64,000 bases of DNA from Plazaster borealis (lineage: Eukaryota > Echinodermata > Asteroidea > Forcipulatida > Labidiasteridae): positions 23,722,544 to 23,786,543 of the forward strand of contig CM037460.1 in the NCBI GenBank assembly GCA_021014325.1. Reading direction: 5' to 3'. Below the pieces are notes generated by a model, which saw only the letters and a list, made by a program, of their open reading frames with translations, had not been told where the DNA came from and searched no databases. The number at the start of each line of letters is the position of its first letter. Within the stretch, counting starts at the first letter, position 1. Of this stretch, positions 31,575-42,840 are shown in pieces. A program made the position numbers and the translations under genes.

Positions 31575-32640
31575 TGATTTTTTGAAAAATCTGACATTTG
31601 ATTGTTAGCGAGGTTTGCACGGCGGCTGTTTTAGAGACTAACAAAGCGTAATGTCAAAATCAGGTGCCTGAACCTTGAAAAGAGACTAGACTACAAGCAT
31701 GTTTGAAGGACTTTGAACCTTGCGGTTTGATTCAATGGAGCAACCAGCCGCTCACCGTCTAACTGGTTTATATCGCGTATTGTGTGTGTTTTCAATACAG
31801 TTTACTCCCGCGGTTTGACAGCGGGTCAATGTATACCCGATTTCAACCATAAGTGAGGGTCAAAAAGGTAACATTTCTGTGGAAAAGTTTGAGAAGGCTT
31901 AAAAATCTACAACATGATGTAAAAATTGTAAGTAATGTGTATGTAAAAAGTACGAGTATTCCTTAAAGTATGAATTGTGAAGTTTTCAACTTCCGGTTTG
32001 AACAGGAAGACAAGGTCAAACGGTATAAAACTCTGTGTAGTATTTGCTACATTTGTCAAGACCTCTCCGATAATGTATAGATTGTTATAATCGCTTATGT
32101 ACTTCTTGAGTTATGAATTTTTAAATGATTAAACTTCGATTTACTGTATTTTAATACTCCATGACGTCATCATGACGTCACAACTACTTGATTGAGGTTT
32201 TATCAAGTTCCTTACATGGTGTAAATTTGAAGTTGATCTGATAAACGGAAGTTAATGTTTTTGCCGGGAAAATGTTTTTTTGAAGAATTACACCGATGCA
32301 AACTTTGACCTTTCGTTACGACCAGAAGTAAAGGTAATGTGAATTTGGCGTTTACTTTTCAAATGTTGCCCGTGTCTTGATCTATCATATGTCCAAATAT
32401 AAATACTGTAGCTGTAATATTCGGGGACATACAGGCTTTCGCATATGGTCACTTTTTTACCTTAAATGGCTTGTAATTTGATACCTGATGACGTCATCAT
32501 GACGTAACTAAAGCGGTTTTATCTCCTAATAAATATCTAACTATATGTGAAGTTTCAAGTTCAAGTGATGTTGGGAAAGGTGTCTTAGTTACCGGACAAG
32601 GGACGGAGAGAATCAGAAGAAAAAAAGAAAAAAAACGAAC
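31575..32640 (+). repeat. ~1.08-kb segmental duplication, copy 2
   Basis: Second copy of 29,185-30,265, following array B exactly as copy 1 follows array A. Confidence 0.85.
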
Positions 32641-32646
32641 AATAAC

Positions 32647-33680
32647 TAGACTTATCTTGTTTGTAAATTACAAACAAACGGTGTTCGGTTTGTTTTTATA
32701 ATTTGGTTTTAACCCTTTCCCGATCTGTTTGAAGCACTGTATACTCAGTACTTTTGCGAGTTTTGTAAAAAAACTAAAAAACAAAACATAAAATAAAAAC
32801 AATTAAACGGAAGTAAAGGTCACAGGGGTCAAACTTTGTGTAAGATTTAAAAAAATACTACAGGGTCTTTCACATGGTCCAAAGATCTTGTGTGTAGCAA
32901 TTATGGTTCTTCAGATAAGATTTGTTTTCAATTATTAAACATTGATTTAATGTTATGACGTCATTGATTACGTCATCATCTCCAAAACCTTTGCGGTTTC
33001 ATTGACACACTACGGTCTAAGTACATGGTTAGTTCAAACAGGTACTTGAGCGAGAATTTTTGAACGGGGATGCTATTTAAACTTGTTTATAATGTGTTTG
33101 TTTGTCATTTAATTGTAATTTGGATGTGTTTTATACACTTCTGGATTTTCGTAATTATCAATCAAAAAATTAGGCCCCAACTTCAAGGTTTTGAAAATAA
33201 AAACACTTCTGCCGTTTGCTGTGCGCTTTCATGTGACGTCATTTGTGGAGTTAGCTTAAGACTAGAGTTAGCTTTTAACATAAACAACTAGGACACCGTT
33301 GTTTGTGGATGGGAATTGATAGTTTGCAAACAAATTGCTAATTAACAAAGTTTCTTGTGAGCTTGGGAAAAATGCCATCATTCTGTGTGACGTTGGTGGG
33401 TGTAGGGCTACGGGGAATATATCCGAATCATAGACAAAAGGTGGTAATACTAGTTTTTGACAATTGTATACAATTTATTTATTCTCAATATACTTTAAAA
33501 ATCTTGACAAGTTATTTGTTGTTCCGTACAGGCATCTGTGTTCAATCTTAAAGAAAATGTACACCATCTGAACGGTTGGCAAACAACTGATGCTGTATGA
33601 TATTGTTAACAAGTCATCAACATACATTTTTAATTTTATTAGTTCAAGTTTGTGATTTTTCCACTGGAGAATGATATCAT
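32647..33680 (+). repeat. ~1.05-kb duplicated block, copy 1
   Basis: Matches 34,872-35,930: CTAGACTTATCTTGTTTG, GAAGCACTGTATACTCAGTA, GACGTCATCATC, ACACACTACGGTCTAAGTAC, CATCTGAACGGTTGGCAAAC. The two copies diverge right of about 33,680 and 35,930. Confidence 0.85.
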
Positions 33681-33974
33681 CAGCTAAAAATTTTTCGTGG
33701 TACTTAAAACAAACAATTTTATAGGATGTGAACCGTATGTCTGGATCTATGACCACTTGTAAATTAATTTCAGCAAATATTACTTCTTCTTGCTCTCGTT
33801 CAAGTACTTCGTTAAAGTCAAAACCCTTTTGATTCACGCGATAAGATTTTTGCCACACAGTCCAGTAGGCTACAAATACCTCAACGGTTAGCATCAATTC
33901 AAACCGACAGTTAGAATTCATACCATGATCAAGTTAATAAACTCTTTTGTAAGTTAAACAAAAATACCACTTGG

Positions 33975-34440
33975 CAAGTTTACGGATGAAACATATCAAC
34001 ATTATTGTAGACGAAAAAAGGAATGCCCCCTCTTTTTTAACGATGATTTTGAAATAAAGCTTACCGCAGTGTAATCACCGTGTCTGAAGGGTAAACTCAG
34101 CGGGCCTAAAGAGCTTTTGGCAGGCATTGTCACGTCGATCAACGTAATGTGGGTCTTGGTGTTTGATGAGAAGCGAATCAATGTCGTTCTGTTTTGGTTT
34201 AGCTATTTGTCAGTTATTTAAAGTCATACAAATCTCTAAAGCAGGTGGACATCTCAGTGAAACCTCCTTCTATTCCTTAATTTCAATTAAGGCATCAGAC
34301 GGGCAAAACATAAATAAATTCACACTGAACTTTGAATGAGTTTGAGATTGTATGTTCGCGACAACGTAATGTTAATACGCACAAGAATAAACAACGCAAT
34401 GATGTTCAATGGACTTTCAAAATTTGCACACAACGTATGG
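33975..34440 (+). repeat. Copy of the GATGAAACATATCAAC block
   Basis: Shared with 15,115-15,600, 24,130-24,660 and 36,800-37,220. Landmarks are GTAGACGAA, AGGAATGCCCCC, AGCAGGTGGACAT and ACAAGAATAAACAACGCAAT. Confidence 0.75.
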
Positions 34441-34871
34441 AAGATGCCTTTTGCACAATGTATGGCTATGTGTGCACGTCATCCTGGATTAGTTGTTAAG
34501 TGGATGCCACACTGTGCGCTAGGTATTGGCTGAGATTATGAATTTTTGAAATGTTCAACTTCCGATTTGAACCAGAAGTCGGGGTCAAACGGGGTCACAC
34601 TTATGTATTTATTGTTCAGTATTCAATGCCCTTTCCGATGATGTATAGATTGTAGAAATATAAAATGGGGTTCTTGAGTTATGATTTTTTCAAATATTAA
34701 GCTTTGATTTAATGTATTTCAATACCTGATGACGTCATCATGACGTAACTGAAGCGGTTTCATCTCCTAATAGATATCTAACTATATGTGAAGTTTCAAG
34801 TTTATATGTGCTTGGGAAGTGTGCTTTTGTTAGCGGAAACACGACGGGGAGAAGCAGAAGAAGTATTAAGA

Positions 34872-35930
34872 CTAGACTTATCTTGTTTGTAAACTACAAA
34901 CAAACGGTGTTCGGTTTGTTTTTATAATTTGGTTTTAACCCTTTCCCGATCTGTTTGAAGCACTGTATACTCAGTACTTTTGCAAGTTTTGTAAAAAATA
35001 AAAAAATAAAAACCCCATAAATTAAAAAACAATTAAACGGAAGTAAAGATCACAGGGGGTCAAACTTTGTGTAAGATTTCAAAAATACTACAGGGTCTTT
35101 CACATGATCCAAAGATCTTGTGTGTAGCAATTATGGTTCTTCAGATATGAATTATGTTAAATATTAAACATTGATTTAATGTTATGACGTCATCGGTGAC
35201 GTCATCATCCCCAAAACCTTTGCGGTTTCATTGACACACTACGGTCTAAGTACATGGTTAGTTAAAACAGTTACTTGAGCGAGAATTTTTGAACGGGGAT
35301 GCTATTTAAACTTGTTTATAATGTGTTTGTTTGTCATTTAATTGTAATTTCGATGTGTTTACAGTTCTGGATTTTTCGTAATTATCAATCAAAAAGTTAG
35401 GCCCCAACCTCAAGTTTTTGAAAAACTAAAAACACTTCTGCCGTTTGCGGTGCGCTTCCATGTGACGTCATTTGCGGGAGTTAGCTTAAGGCTAGGACTA
35501 GGAGTTAGCTTCTAGCGTAAACAACAATGACACTGTGGTTTGTGGATGGGAATTCGATAGTTTGCAAACAAATTTAGTTAATTAACAAAGTTTCTTGTAA
35601 GCTGGGATAATATGCCAGCATTCTCCTGTGTGCCGTTGGTGGGTGTAGGCCTACGGGGATTATATCCGAATCATAGATAAATGGAGGCAATGTTAGTTTT
35701 GGAAAATTGTATACAATTTTTATTCTCAACTTATACTTTAAAATCTTGACAAATTATTGGCTGTTCCGTAACAGGCATCTGTGTTCAATCTTAAAGAAAA
35801 TGTACACCATCTGAACGGTTGGCAAACAACTGATGCTGTTAGCGTTGTTAACAAGTCATAAAATACATTTTTAAGTTTATTAGCTCAAGATTGTGATTTT
35901 TCAACTGGAGAATGATATCATCAGTTAAAC
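34872..35930 (+). repeat. ~1.05-kb duplicated block, copy 2
   Basis: Second copy of 32,647-33,680, 2.2 kb downstream in the same orientation. Confidence 0.85.
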
Positions 35931-36204
35931 ACTTGGAAATTTGGTTAAAAGGAGTAAAATTATTTGGTTCCCCTAATAATATTTGGTTCCCTGCCGTGAC
36001 GCACAAGACTTTACATTAAGGCAAGTCCACCAGAGTCTGTCATGTACAGTGTAAAGTGAAACTTTTATGGTTCACGAAATATACATGCACACGTTCTAGA
36101 TAGAAAATACAGAGTACACGTTCATGTTCATTTACATTAAAAACACATTGCACACAAGGGATACCTTAACTCATTGTACATGTCTACAGAAGCCCCCTTA
36201 ATCT

Positions 36205-38000
36205 CAAGCAAAAGACAATCGGTTGAGTAGTTCTTGAGATATGGTATCACTTCCGGTTGACCCGGAAGTAAAGGTCAACATGGGGTCACGGTAACCCAAG
36301 GCTAATCTCCAATGCCCAAGGAGTCTATAACTGAAAAAAGTTTGAAAATCGGTTGTGTAGTTCTTGAGATATGGTCCCACTTCCGGTTGACCCGTAAGTA
36401 AACATCAACATGGGGTCACACTCTTTGCAGCGTTTGTTGAGTATTCAAGGCCCATTCCGATGATGTATAAATTGTAAAAATCTATTGTGGGGTTTAGGAG
36501 TTGAGATTTTTTCAAATATTATACTTTGATTTAATGTCTTTCAATACCTGATGACGTCATCATGACGTAACTGAAGCAGTTTCATCCTAATAAATATCTA
36601 ACTATATGTGAAGTTTCAAGTTTATATGAGCTTGGGAAGGAAAAATCAAACGTAAATCAAATTTAATTTGACAACTGATGACGTCATTAAATTGGTGTCT
36701 TGTACTAGTCAAGAGCTAACTATGTGCGAAGTTTGAAGGCTATGTGAGCTTGGGAAGTGTCTTTGTTGGCCGACATCAAATGAACAAACGATTATTGTTG
36801 TAATCAATGAATGAATGTTATTGGAATAAAGCTTACCATTTTAGTCACCGTGTCTGAAGGACATACTTAGAACGCCTAGAACGCCGTTGGCCGGCATGGT
36901 CACGACGATCAGCGTGACACGGTCTCGGTGTTTGAGGAATTTAAACAGTGTTGTTCTTTTCAGATTGAATTTTAGTCAGTTATTAATAACCATACAAATC
37001 ACTGGAGCAGATCTCAGTGAAGCCTCCTCTTATATTCCTTGGTTTCCACTACGCCATAAGACGCAAAACCGAAGTAAATTCATGCTGAACTTTGAATGAG
37101 TTTGAGATTTGAGATTTGTACGTGTGTACTGTACAACAACAACGTAATGACGTTTAATGAACTTTAACACGTCTAAACCTGCACACAATACGTGGCTGCA
37201 TGTCAGTATGCAGGTTTGGAGCGCACAGCCAGCCACGTGCTATTGGATAGATTCAGTGCAGTTGTTTTCAATACGTGAGCGTTAACGTCCGAGTTCGACG
37301 GGAAGTTAGTGTCAAATTGGTAACATTTCTGTGGAAAAGTTTGCGGAGGAAGAACAACATATAACCTGATGTAAAATTGTGACTTAAGTATAAGTAGTTC
37401 TTGAGATATGATTTATTGAAATTTTCAACTTCCGGTTTGAATTCCGGAAGTCAAGGTCAAACGGGGCCACACTCTGTGTAGCGTTTTTGAGTTTCCAAAG
37501 GCCTTTCCGATGATGTATAGATTGTGAAAATCCATTGTGTGGTTCATGAGTTATGATTTTTTCAAATATTAAACTTTGATTTAACGTAATTCGACACCTG
37601 ATGACGTCATCATGACGTAACTGAAGCGGTTTTATTTCCTAATAGATATCTTACTATATGTGAAGTTTCAAGTTTATATGTGCTTGGAAAGTGTGCTTTT
37701 GCTAGCGGAAACGCGACGGGAGAAGAGGAAGAAGAAGTATAAAGAAAAGAAAAAAACGGAACAAACAAGAGGTGTTCCGGGCGGATTGCCCGGAACACCT
37801 AACAAGAGGTGTTCGGAGCTCTCCGAACACCTAATGAAGAAAAAGAAGAAAAAAAACAAGCAAAAATAAGAGGTGTTCCGGGCTGTTGGCCCGAACACCT
37901 AAAAAGAAAAAAAAACGAACAAAAACTAGCGCTTTAGTGTTTGTTGGAACAAACACTAGGTGTTCGGATTTCATTGGGGTCAGTGTTGTGTCAATGTGTG
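36205..38000. repeat. Mosaic of dispersed repeat blocks (right part)
   Basis: Begins with 1.5 units of the 130-bp repeat, followed by TGACGTCA blocks at 36,553 and 37,600. A cluster of three GGTGTTC hairpins lies at 37,768-37,905 and a TAGTGTTTGTT/AACAAACACTA hairpin at 37,933-37,962. Confidence 0.75.
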
Positions 38001-39519
38001 AACTATTCTATTGAGTCGATGAAAAGATTGTTGATAGCTTTTGAAATTTCAAAGTGTAAATCATTACGTGTATATACATGTAGTTTACACAGGAAATAAA
38101 TGCTAACGTTCCTACTAATAAGACTGCATTGAGCTCTAGAACGTGTATTAGTTGAACATCTGTGACAATTTTCATGTAAATATTCATAAACTGTACTGAT
38201 AGTTAATAAAATCACGCCAGGCGCACATGACACTGATTGTAAACAACTACGGTTGAGCCACGTTGGTCTGTAACAAGCGTCTTGACTGGCTAGCTACCCA
38301 CCGTTGCTAGTCGCGTGGGGTATGCCATGCTGCGTTAGTTTGATTTGTTCCAATGTATAAAACAATAAGTATTCAATACCCTTTGTTTTCAAGAAATAAC
38401 AACGAATTTATCGTTCTTAGTTTGCGAGTTCTGTATGGTTGTTAAACCAAACACTCAAAATTTGATTAAATTAATTACATTACCCAATAATTCATTGGGT
38501 GACGTCATTATGTTGTCGAAATTTCTGTTTTATCTAATCATCAGGTGTAATATTGTTGCCAAGTTTCAGTTATCAAAAGTTATTCAAATCACCAAAACAG
38601 GTCAGCAAAATCGGTCGTTTAGTTAATATTTACCACGAAACCAACAAAAGGCTATCAAGAACTTTCTGCACTGAGCTTTTCATTCGACTACCGTCGAACG
38701 TCGCATATTTCCGAGTCTGTTTCACCATAGAGAAAGGGTTTCACTTATCACAAAGCCAATAATTGTCACAGAGCGCAGTAAACAAACGACCATTAACTTG
38801 GTATAGCGCCACCACACAACATGTGGGCCAGCTGGCTACAGTCTTTGAACCGTTAAGGTAAAGGCCCTTTTGTACCACACGCTGGCTACGTGGTCAACAG
38901 TTGAGGGAACCGGGAAAGCGCCCATACCTTATGCGTGTATGAGATAGCCAGTGTTTGGTACGAACAAAAAGTGTATGTAATGTGAAGGCCTATACTGTTA
39001 TTGTGCGTTATCATAAAACGTAAGTGAACAGACACGTGCACTTTGACGTCCAGTTTTGACCCGATGCAAAGGTTAAAAAGTTATCGTCTCTGTGCAAAAG
39101 TTTGAGCAGGATCACTCATCTATAACGTGAAGCAAAATTTATGTTGAAATATTACGTAGTTTTAGAGATCAGAATTTGTAAAATTGTTCAATTTCCGGTT
39201 TGAACCGGATATCAAGGTCAAGTGGGGTCACTTTGTGTGTAGCGTTTGGTGAAGTTTTAACGACCTGTCCGATGATATGTAGATTGTTAAAATCCACAAT
39301 GTGGTTCAGGAGTTATGATTTCTTAAAAAATAAGCTGTGAAACGAAGTGGGTAAAAAATCCATATCAATATTTCTTTCAATGCAATCCACTTTAATTATC
39401 GTTATATTGTCATCCTTCAGAAAACGATTTCACGTGATCATCGACGTGTCTCCTTGGAATTGAGTAGGCCTATGGCCAGAAAATCTGACAAATTTATAAA
39501 AATAACATTCTTGGTTCCT
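38001..39519. other. Non-coding, mostly unrecognised
   Basis: Isolated relics of the mosaic (TGACGTCATTATG near 38,497 and a CCGGTTTGAACCGG block near 39,195). No gene signal. Confidence 0.4.
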
Positions 39520-39523
39520 TTAA

Positions 39524-40003
39524 AGGCACTGAACACGTTTGGAAATTGTCAAAGACCAGTATTCTCACTTGGTGTATCCCAACATATGCATACAATAACA
39601 AGCCTGTGAAAATTTGGGCTCACTTGGTCATCGAAGTTGCAAGAAAATTATGAAAGAAAAACACCCATGTTGTACAAATATGTGTGCTTTTAGATAGGAA
39701 TAAAAACTTCTTGCAAGAAGTTTTTATTATTTTAGTGAGAAATTACCTCTTTCTCAAAAACTACGTTACTTCAGAGGGAGTCGTTTCCTACAATGTGTTA
39801 TACTATCAACAGCTCTCCGTTGCTTGTTACCAAGTAAGTTGTTAAGCTACACTCTAAAAATATATTAGTCAAACCAACGCAAATTAGTCATACGAGACAT
39901 GATTTTGATGTAAGTTAGTCAAAATCATGTCTCGAATGACTAATTAGTAATGTTTTGACTAATAATATTTGTTTTGAGTCATTACCAAACGTGTACGATA
40001 CCT
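39524..40003. mobile_element. TTAA-flanked MITE, copy 1
   Basis: TTAA duplications at 39,520-39,523 and 40,004-40,007. The terminal inverted repeat begins AGGCACTGAACACGTTTGG, matched at the right by ACGTTTGGTAATGACTC read on the minus strand after AGGTATCGTAC. Internal landmarks are CTCACTTGGTGTATCCCAAC and GGGAGTCGTTTCCTACAATG. It carries an inserted palindrome at about 39,868-39,950. No ORF. The TTAA target suggests mobilisation by a piggyBac- or Kolobok-type transposase. Similar sequence is, from memory, very abundant in sea-star genomes. Confidence 0.75.
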
Positions 40004-40517
40004 TTAAGTGGGCCCCGGACACCAACCAATAATGGCTTTGCGCTTTGCATTTACAATCCGGGAGTTTGGGTGATAAACCATATACATGTATTCCCTAGTG
40101 AAATGGGACTGACTAGATATCATTAACTCTCAGAATAACAACTCGTCCATAGATTATACATTCATTAAGTCGCCTGCACTGAAAATATTACTGAATATTA
40201 CTCAACATTTTGTTTGCGCCCCCCCCGAACTGAAAATCTTGGATTCGCCCCTTTGGTTAAAGACAAGGTTACACGTTTTTTTCCACCCCCCCCCCCCCCC
40301 CCCCCCCCCCGCTGTTAAAATCATCTTTCTTATTGCCGGATATAGATTTTGTCAATATGCCTGCGTCCATTGTGACTAAAACATTATTGGAAAAATTGAA
40401 AAACTATACTTTTTCATTGCTTCTTGTAAGTTTTTGTTCAAGAAACATTCGTGGAAAGACCTACTGCTACGTATTACGGCTACATAGTAGCCACGTTCTG
40501 TGAATTATTCATCTTAC
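40004..40517. other. Intron or intergenic sequence with a poly-C run
   Basis: C run at about 40,284-40,310; nothing else recognised. It would be the first intron of the PAN-domain gene read on the minus strand. Confidence 0.4.
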
Positions 40518-40868
40518 CTTCTCTAGTCGATAATAGTAGCTGCCGCCCCACTCGATCGAAGCCTGCGGGTACTGCGACGCTGTTGCCCCGTTCAGCTCAC
40601 ACAGCTTATCCCGCTCTGAGTAGTTGATGGAGAAACATCGAGTATCAGACAGACACAAATTGCCGCAACTGATCACCGAAATACCCGCCAAGGTCCGGTA
40701 TCCGTACCCGTGTAGGATCAGGTCGGCTATGCCACTGAAATACAGGCTTTGAGAGGTGCCGATGGTTGCGTTTTGACAGAGCTTGGCTGCCCCGACCGAG
40801 AGGAAATAAATGACCGTCAAAAAGAGAACACGTAACATCTCGTTTCTGCGTGTGTTGACTAGGTTCAA
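40518..40868 (-). CDS. First coding exon of a secreted PAN/Apple-domain protein
   Basis: 117 codons ending at RLEK, followed on the minus strand by a splice donor GTAAGAT (40,517-40,511). The more likely start is the second ATG (40,838), giving the signal peptide MLRVLFLTVIYFLSVGAA. The mature part has cysteines and spacing like a PAN/Apple module: LCQNATIG, ISCGNLCLSDTRCFSINYS, LCELNGATAS, then SYYYRLE, which is the usual end of such a domain. The exon border right after the domain is typical of modular extracellular proteins. Partner domains would lie downstream on the minus strand (below 40.5 kb), but I find no convincing next exon in the repeats; the decayed exons at 12.8-13.8 kb are on the same strand, and a link is possible but unsupported. 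Confidence 0.65.
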
Positions 40869-41740
40869 CTAGAGAGCGGCAATACGACCTAATTTAAAAC
40901 AAAAGGCTGCGAATGTACGGTAACAATGCCGTTTTAAAAAGAACAACGATCACTAAACCGTAGATATTCCGTCAGTAAACCGACCAGTGTGGCTTAGTGT
41001 TCGCGAATATTCCGTATACTTTTGAAGTAATTCAACTATCGTTTTATTCACGTCCAAAAAACGCCCACTCGTTCGGAATATGGATCTGATTGGTTGGTCT
41101 GGCCTTATATTATTAATAATGCGTTAAGCAGTGACTGAAACATCTCTCTATAACTTGCCAAGTAAATCAACGATCGCTTTTTTCACGTCTACAAAAAGCC
41201 CACTCGTTCGGAATAAAGTAGAATTGATTGGTTGACATAGTCTCATTAGAGGCACGGGAAAGAGGCCGGCCCTCTTATTAAAAAGGACGAACATTCACCA
41301 AAATACTACACACAAAATCCATACGATGACGTCTAAAATATAAAAATGACCTCCTGTATGCACTTGAACTGATTTTAATCCTCCAATCAATAAGCACACA
41401 TTACAATACGAAAAAGCGCAACAAATTTGAAGTCACTTTTGTGAAGGGCAAAATTTCAACACGAGGCTGGCTACGTACATTGCAAGTTTACAGTACCCGA
41501 TTCAACTATAGTCCTAACAATTACAACATGTTTTTGATAAAAAGATGATTTAGACACAAAACAACTTTCACAGAAAGCTCTATAGGACATTACCCCTCCC
41601 AAGTAAACAGTATTCGGGGCATATAGAGCTATGCTCCCTATCTATTGACTATTTGCTCTACAAGTCCTGAATAATACCGTCCTTAAATTTGACAGTATTA
41701 ATGAATCCTTGACGGTTGTTCTCCAATGTGGCTTGTTCCC
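40869..41740. other. Upstream region of the PAN-domain gene
   Basis: Non-coding. Holds a diverged local duplication (41,030-41,110 and 41,165-41,250, both with CCCACTCGTTCGGAATA and GATTGGTTG). No core promoter motif that I would defend. Confidence 0.4.
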
Positions 41741-42310
41741 CAGATAACATTCATACATTGGGCCAGCGTTGTTTTTTTGGTCGGCAACGTCGGCTTTGGT
41801 GTCAGCTTTTGACGTTGGACCCACGTTGGCATTACATCGCTATGTTCGGCATTGGCAATAATATGTTTGTTTGTGACATTAGGCCAATGTTGGATCTAGG
41901 TCGGATATACCACATTGGTTTTACGTTTGACGATCAAGGTGGAGCCAACATTGGTTATTAGTGGGAAAGCAATATCGGCATTGTGTTGGTTTCGACGTAG
42001 GACCAATGCTGGCTCTAGGTCGGCATTATGTTGGCAATCAATATGGAGCCAACGTTGGTTTTGAGTGAAAAGCAATATCGGCATTGTGTTTGTTTCGACG
42101 GTCGGCATTATCACATTGGTTTTATGCTGGAAATTAATGTGGAGCCAACGTTGGTTTTGAGTGAAAAAGCAATATCGGCATTGTGTTGGTTTCGACTTAG
42201 GACCAATGTTGGTCATATGTTGGTATTACCACATTGGTTTTACGTTGGCGATCAAAGTGGAGCCAACATTGGTTATTAGTGCGAAAGCAATATCGGCATT
42301 GTGTTGGTAG
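41741..42310 (+). repeat. CCAACGTTGG-type minisatellite
   Basis: About four diverged units of 110-150 bases with GGAGCCAACATTGGTTATTA, AAGCAATATCGGCATTGTGT, GACCAATGTTGG and ACCACATTGGTTTTACGTTG. It is rich in the self-complementary motifs CCAACGTTGG and CCAATGTTGG. Confidence 0.75.
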
Positions 42311-42725
42311 GTGACGTAATGTATTGCATAAATAAAATTGTCTCAGTATTTTAACTCATTGTCAATCGAGCTTTTAGGATTTGTCTTTAAGTTTCCTGAA
42401 TATAATGAATGTACATCTGAACTTCATTGTAAGTGGCCTTTATCGATCCCTTTTAAACCTATATTAACCAACCTAACAAAGGAGATGAAAGCATGGGCAT
42501 GCAGAAAATGAAGACAATTTGTTGAACAAGGTATACATACATACCAGGGTTCTCCCCATGCAAGGTATATCGGGCAATACGCCAAATTGCGGGCTGGTAC
42601 GCACGAATTGCGGCCAATTCGCCCACATTTTTATTATTGTATTATTATTTTAATTTTTGTTTTATACTTCAGATCAATCAATTTACAAAAATCATTAATA
42701 TAAAACAAAAATGCCAAAAATAGTT
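42311..42725. other. Non-coding, unrecognised
   Basis: Contains a short GGGCAATACGCCAAATTGCG / GCGGCCAATTCGCC local repeat near 42,570-42,625. No gene. Confidence 0.35.
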
Positions 42726-42840
42726 AGTGGCCTGACGTTTCAACCTTGGCAGAGTCTTTCTTAAAGGTTTTTTTTTGGGGGGGGCTGGGGGTTGTAGCCT
42801 TTGGGAACGACCTTGCCAGGGTTGAAACGTCAGGCCACTA
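42726..42840. repeat. Head-to-head degenerate hammerhead-like pair
   Basis: Left half (42,726-42,768, minus strand) and right half (42,796-42,840, plus strand) each end in GTTGAAACGTCAGGCCACTA and face each other across a T/G-rich spacer. GAAACGTC-AGGC is the 3' part of a hammerhead core, but the CTGANGA side is degraded in both. Confidence 0.4.

Noticed and set aside
33475..33921. 148-codon minus-strand ORF with plausible amino-acid composition
   Set aside because: Its 3' half lies in a duplicated non-coding block (copy at 35,700-35,930) that does not keep the frame; no domain recognised.
37768..37905. Interpreting the GGTGTTCGG hairpins as intrinsic bacterial terminators or integron attC sites
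   Set aside because: No bacterial genes or integrase nearby; they belong to a dispersed eukaryotic repeat.
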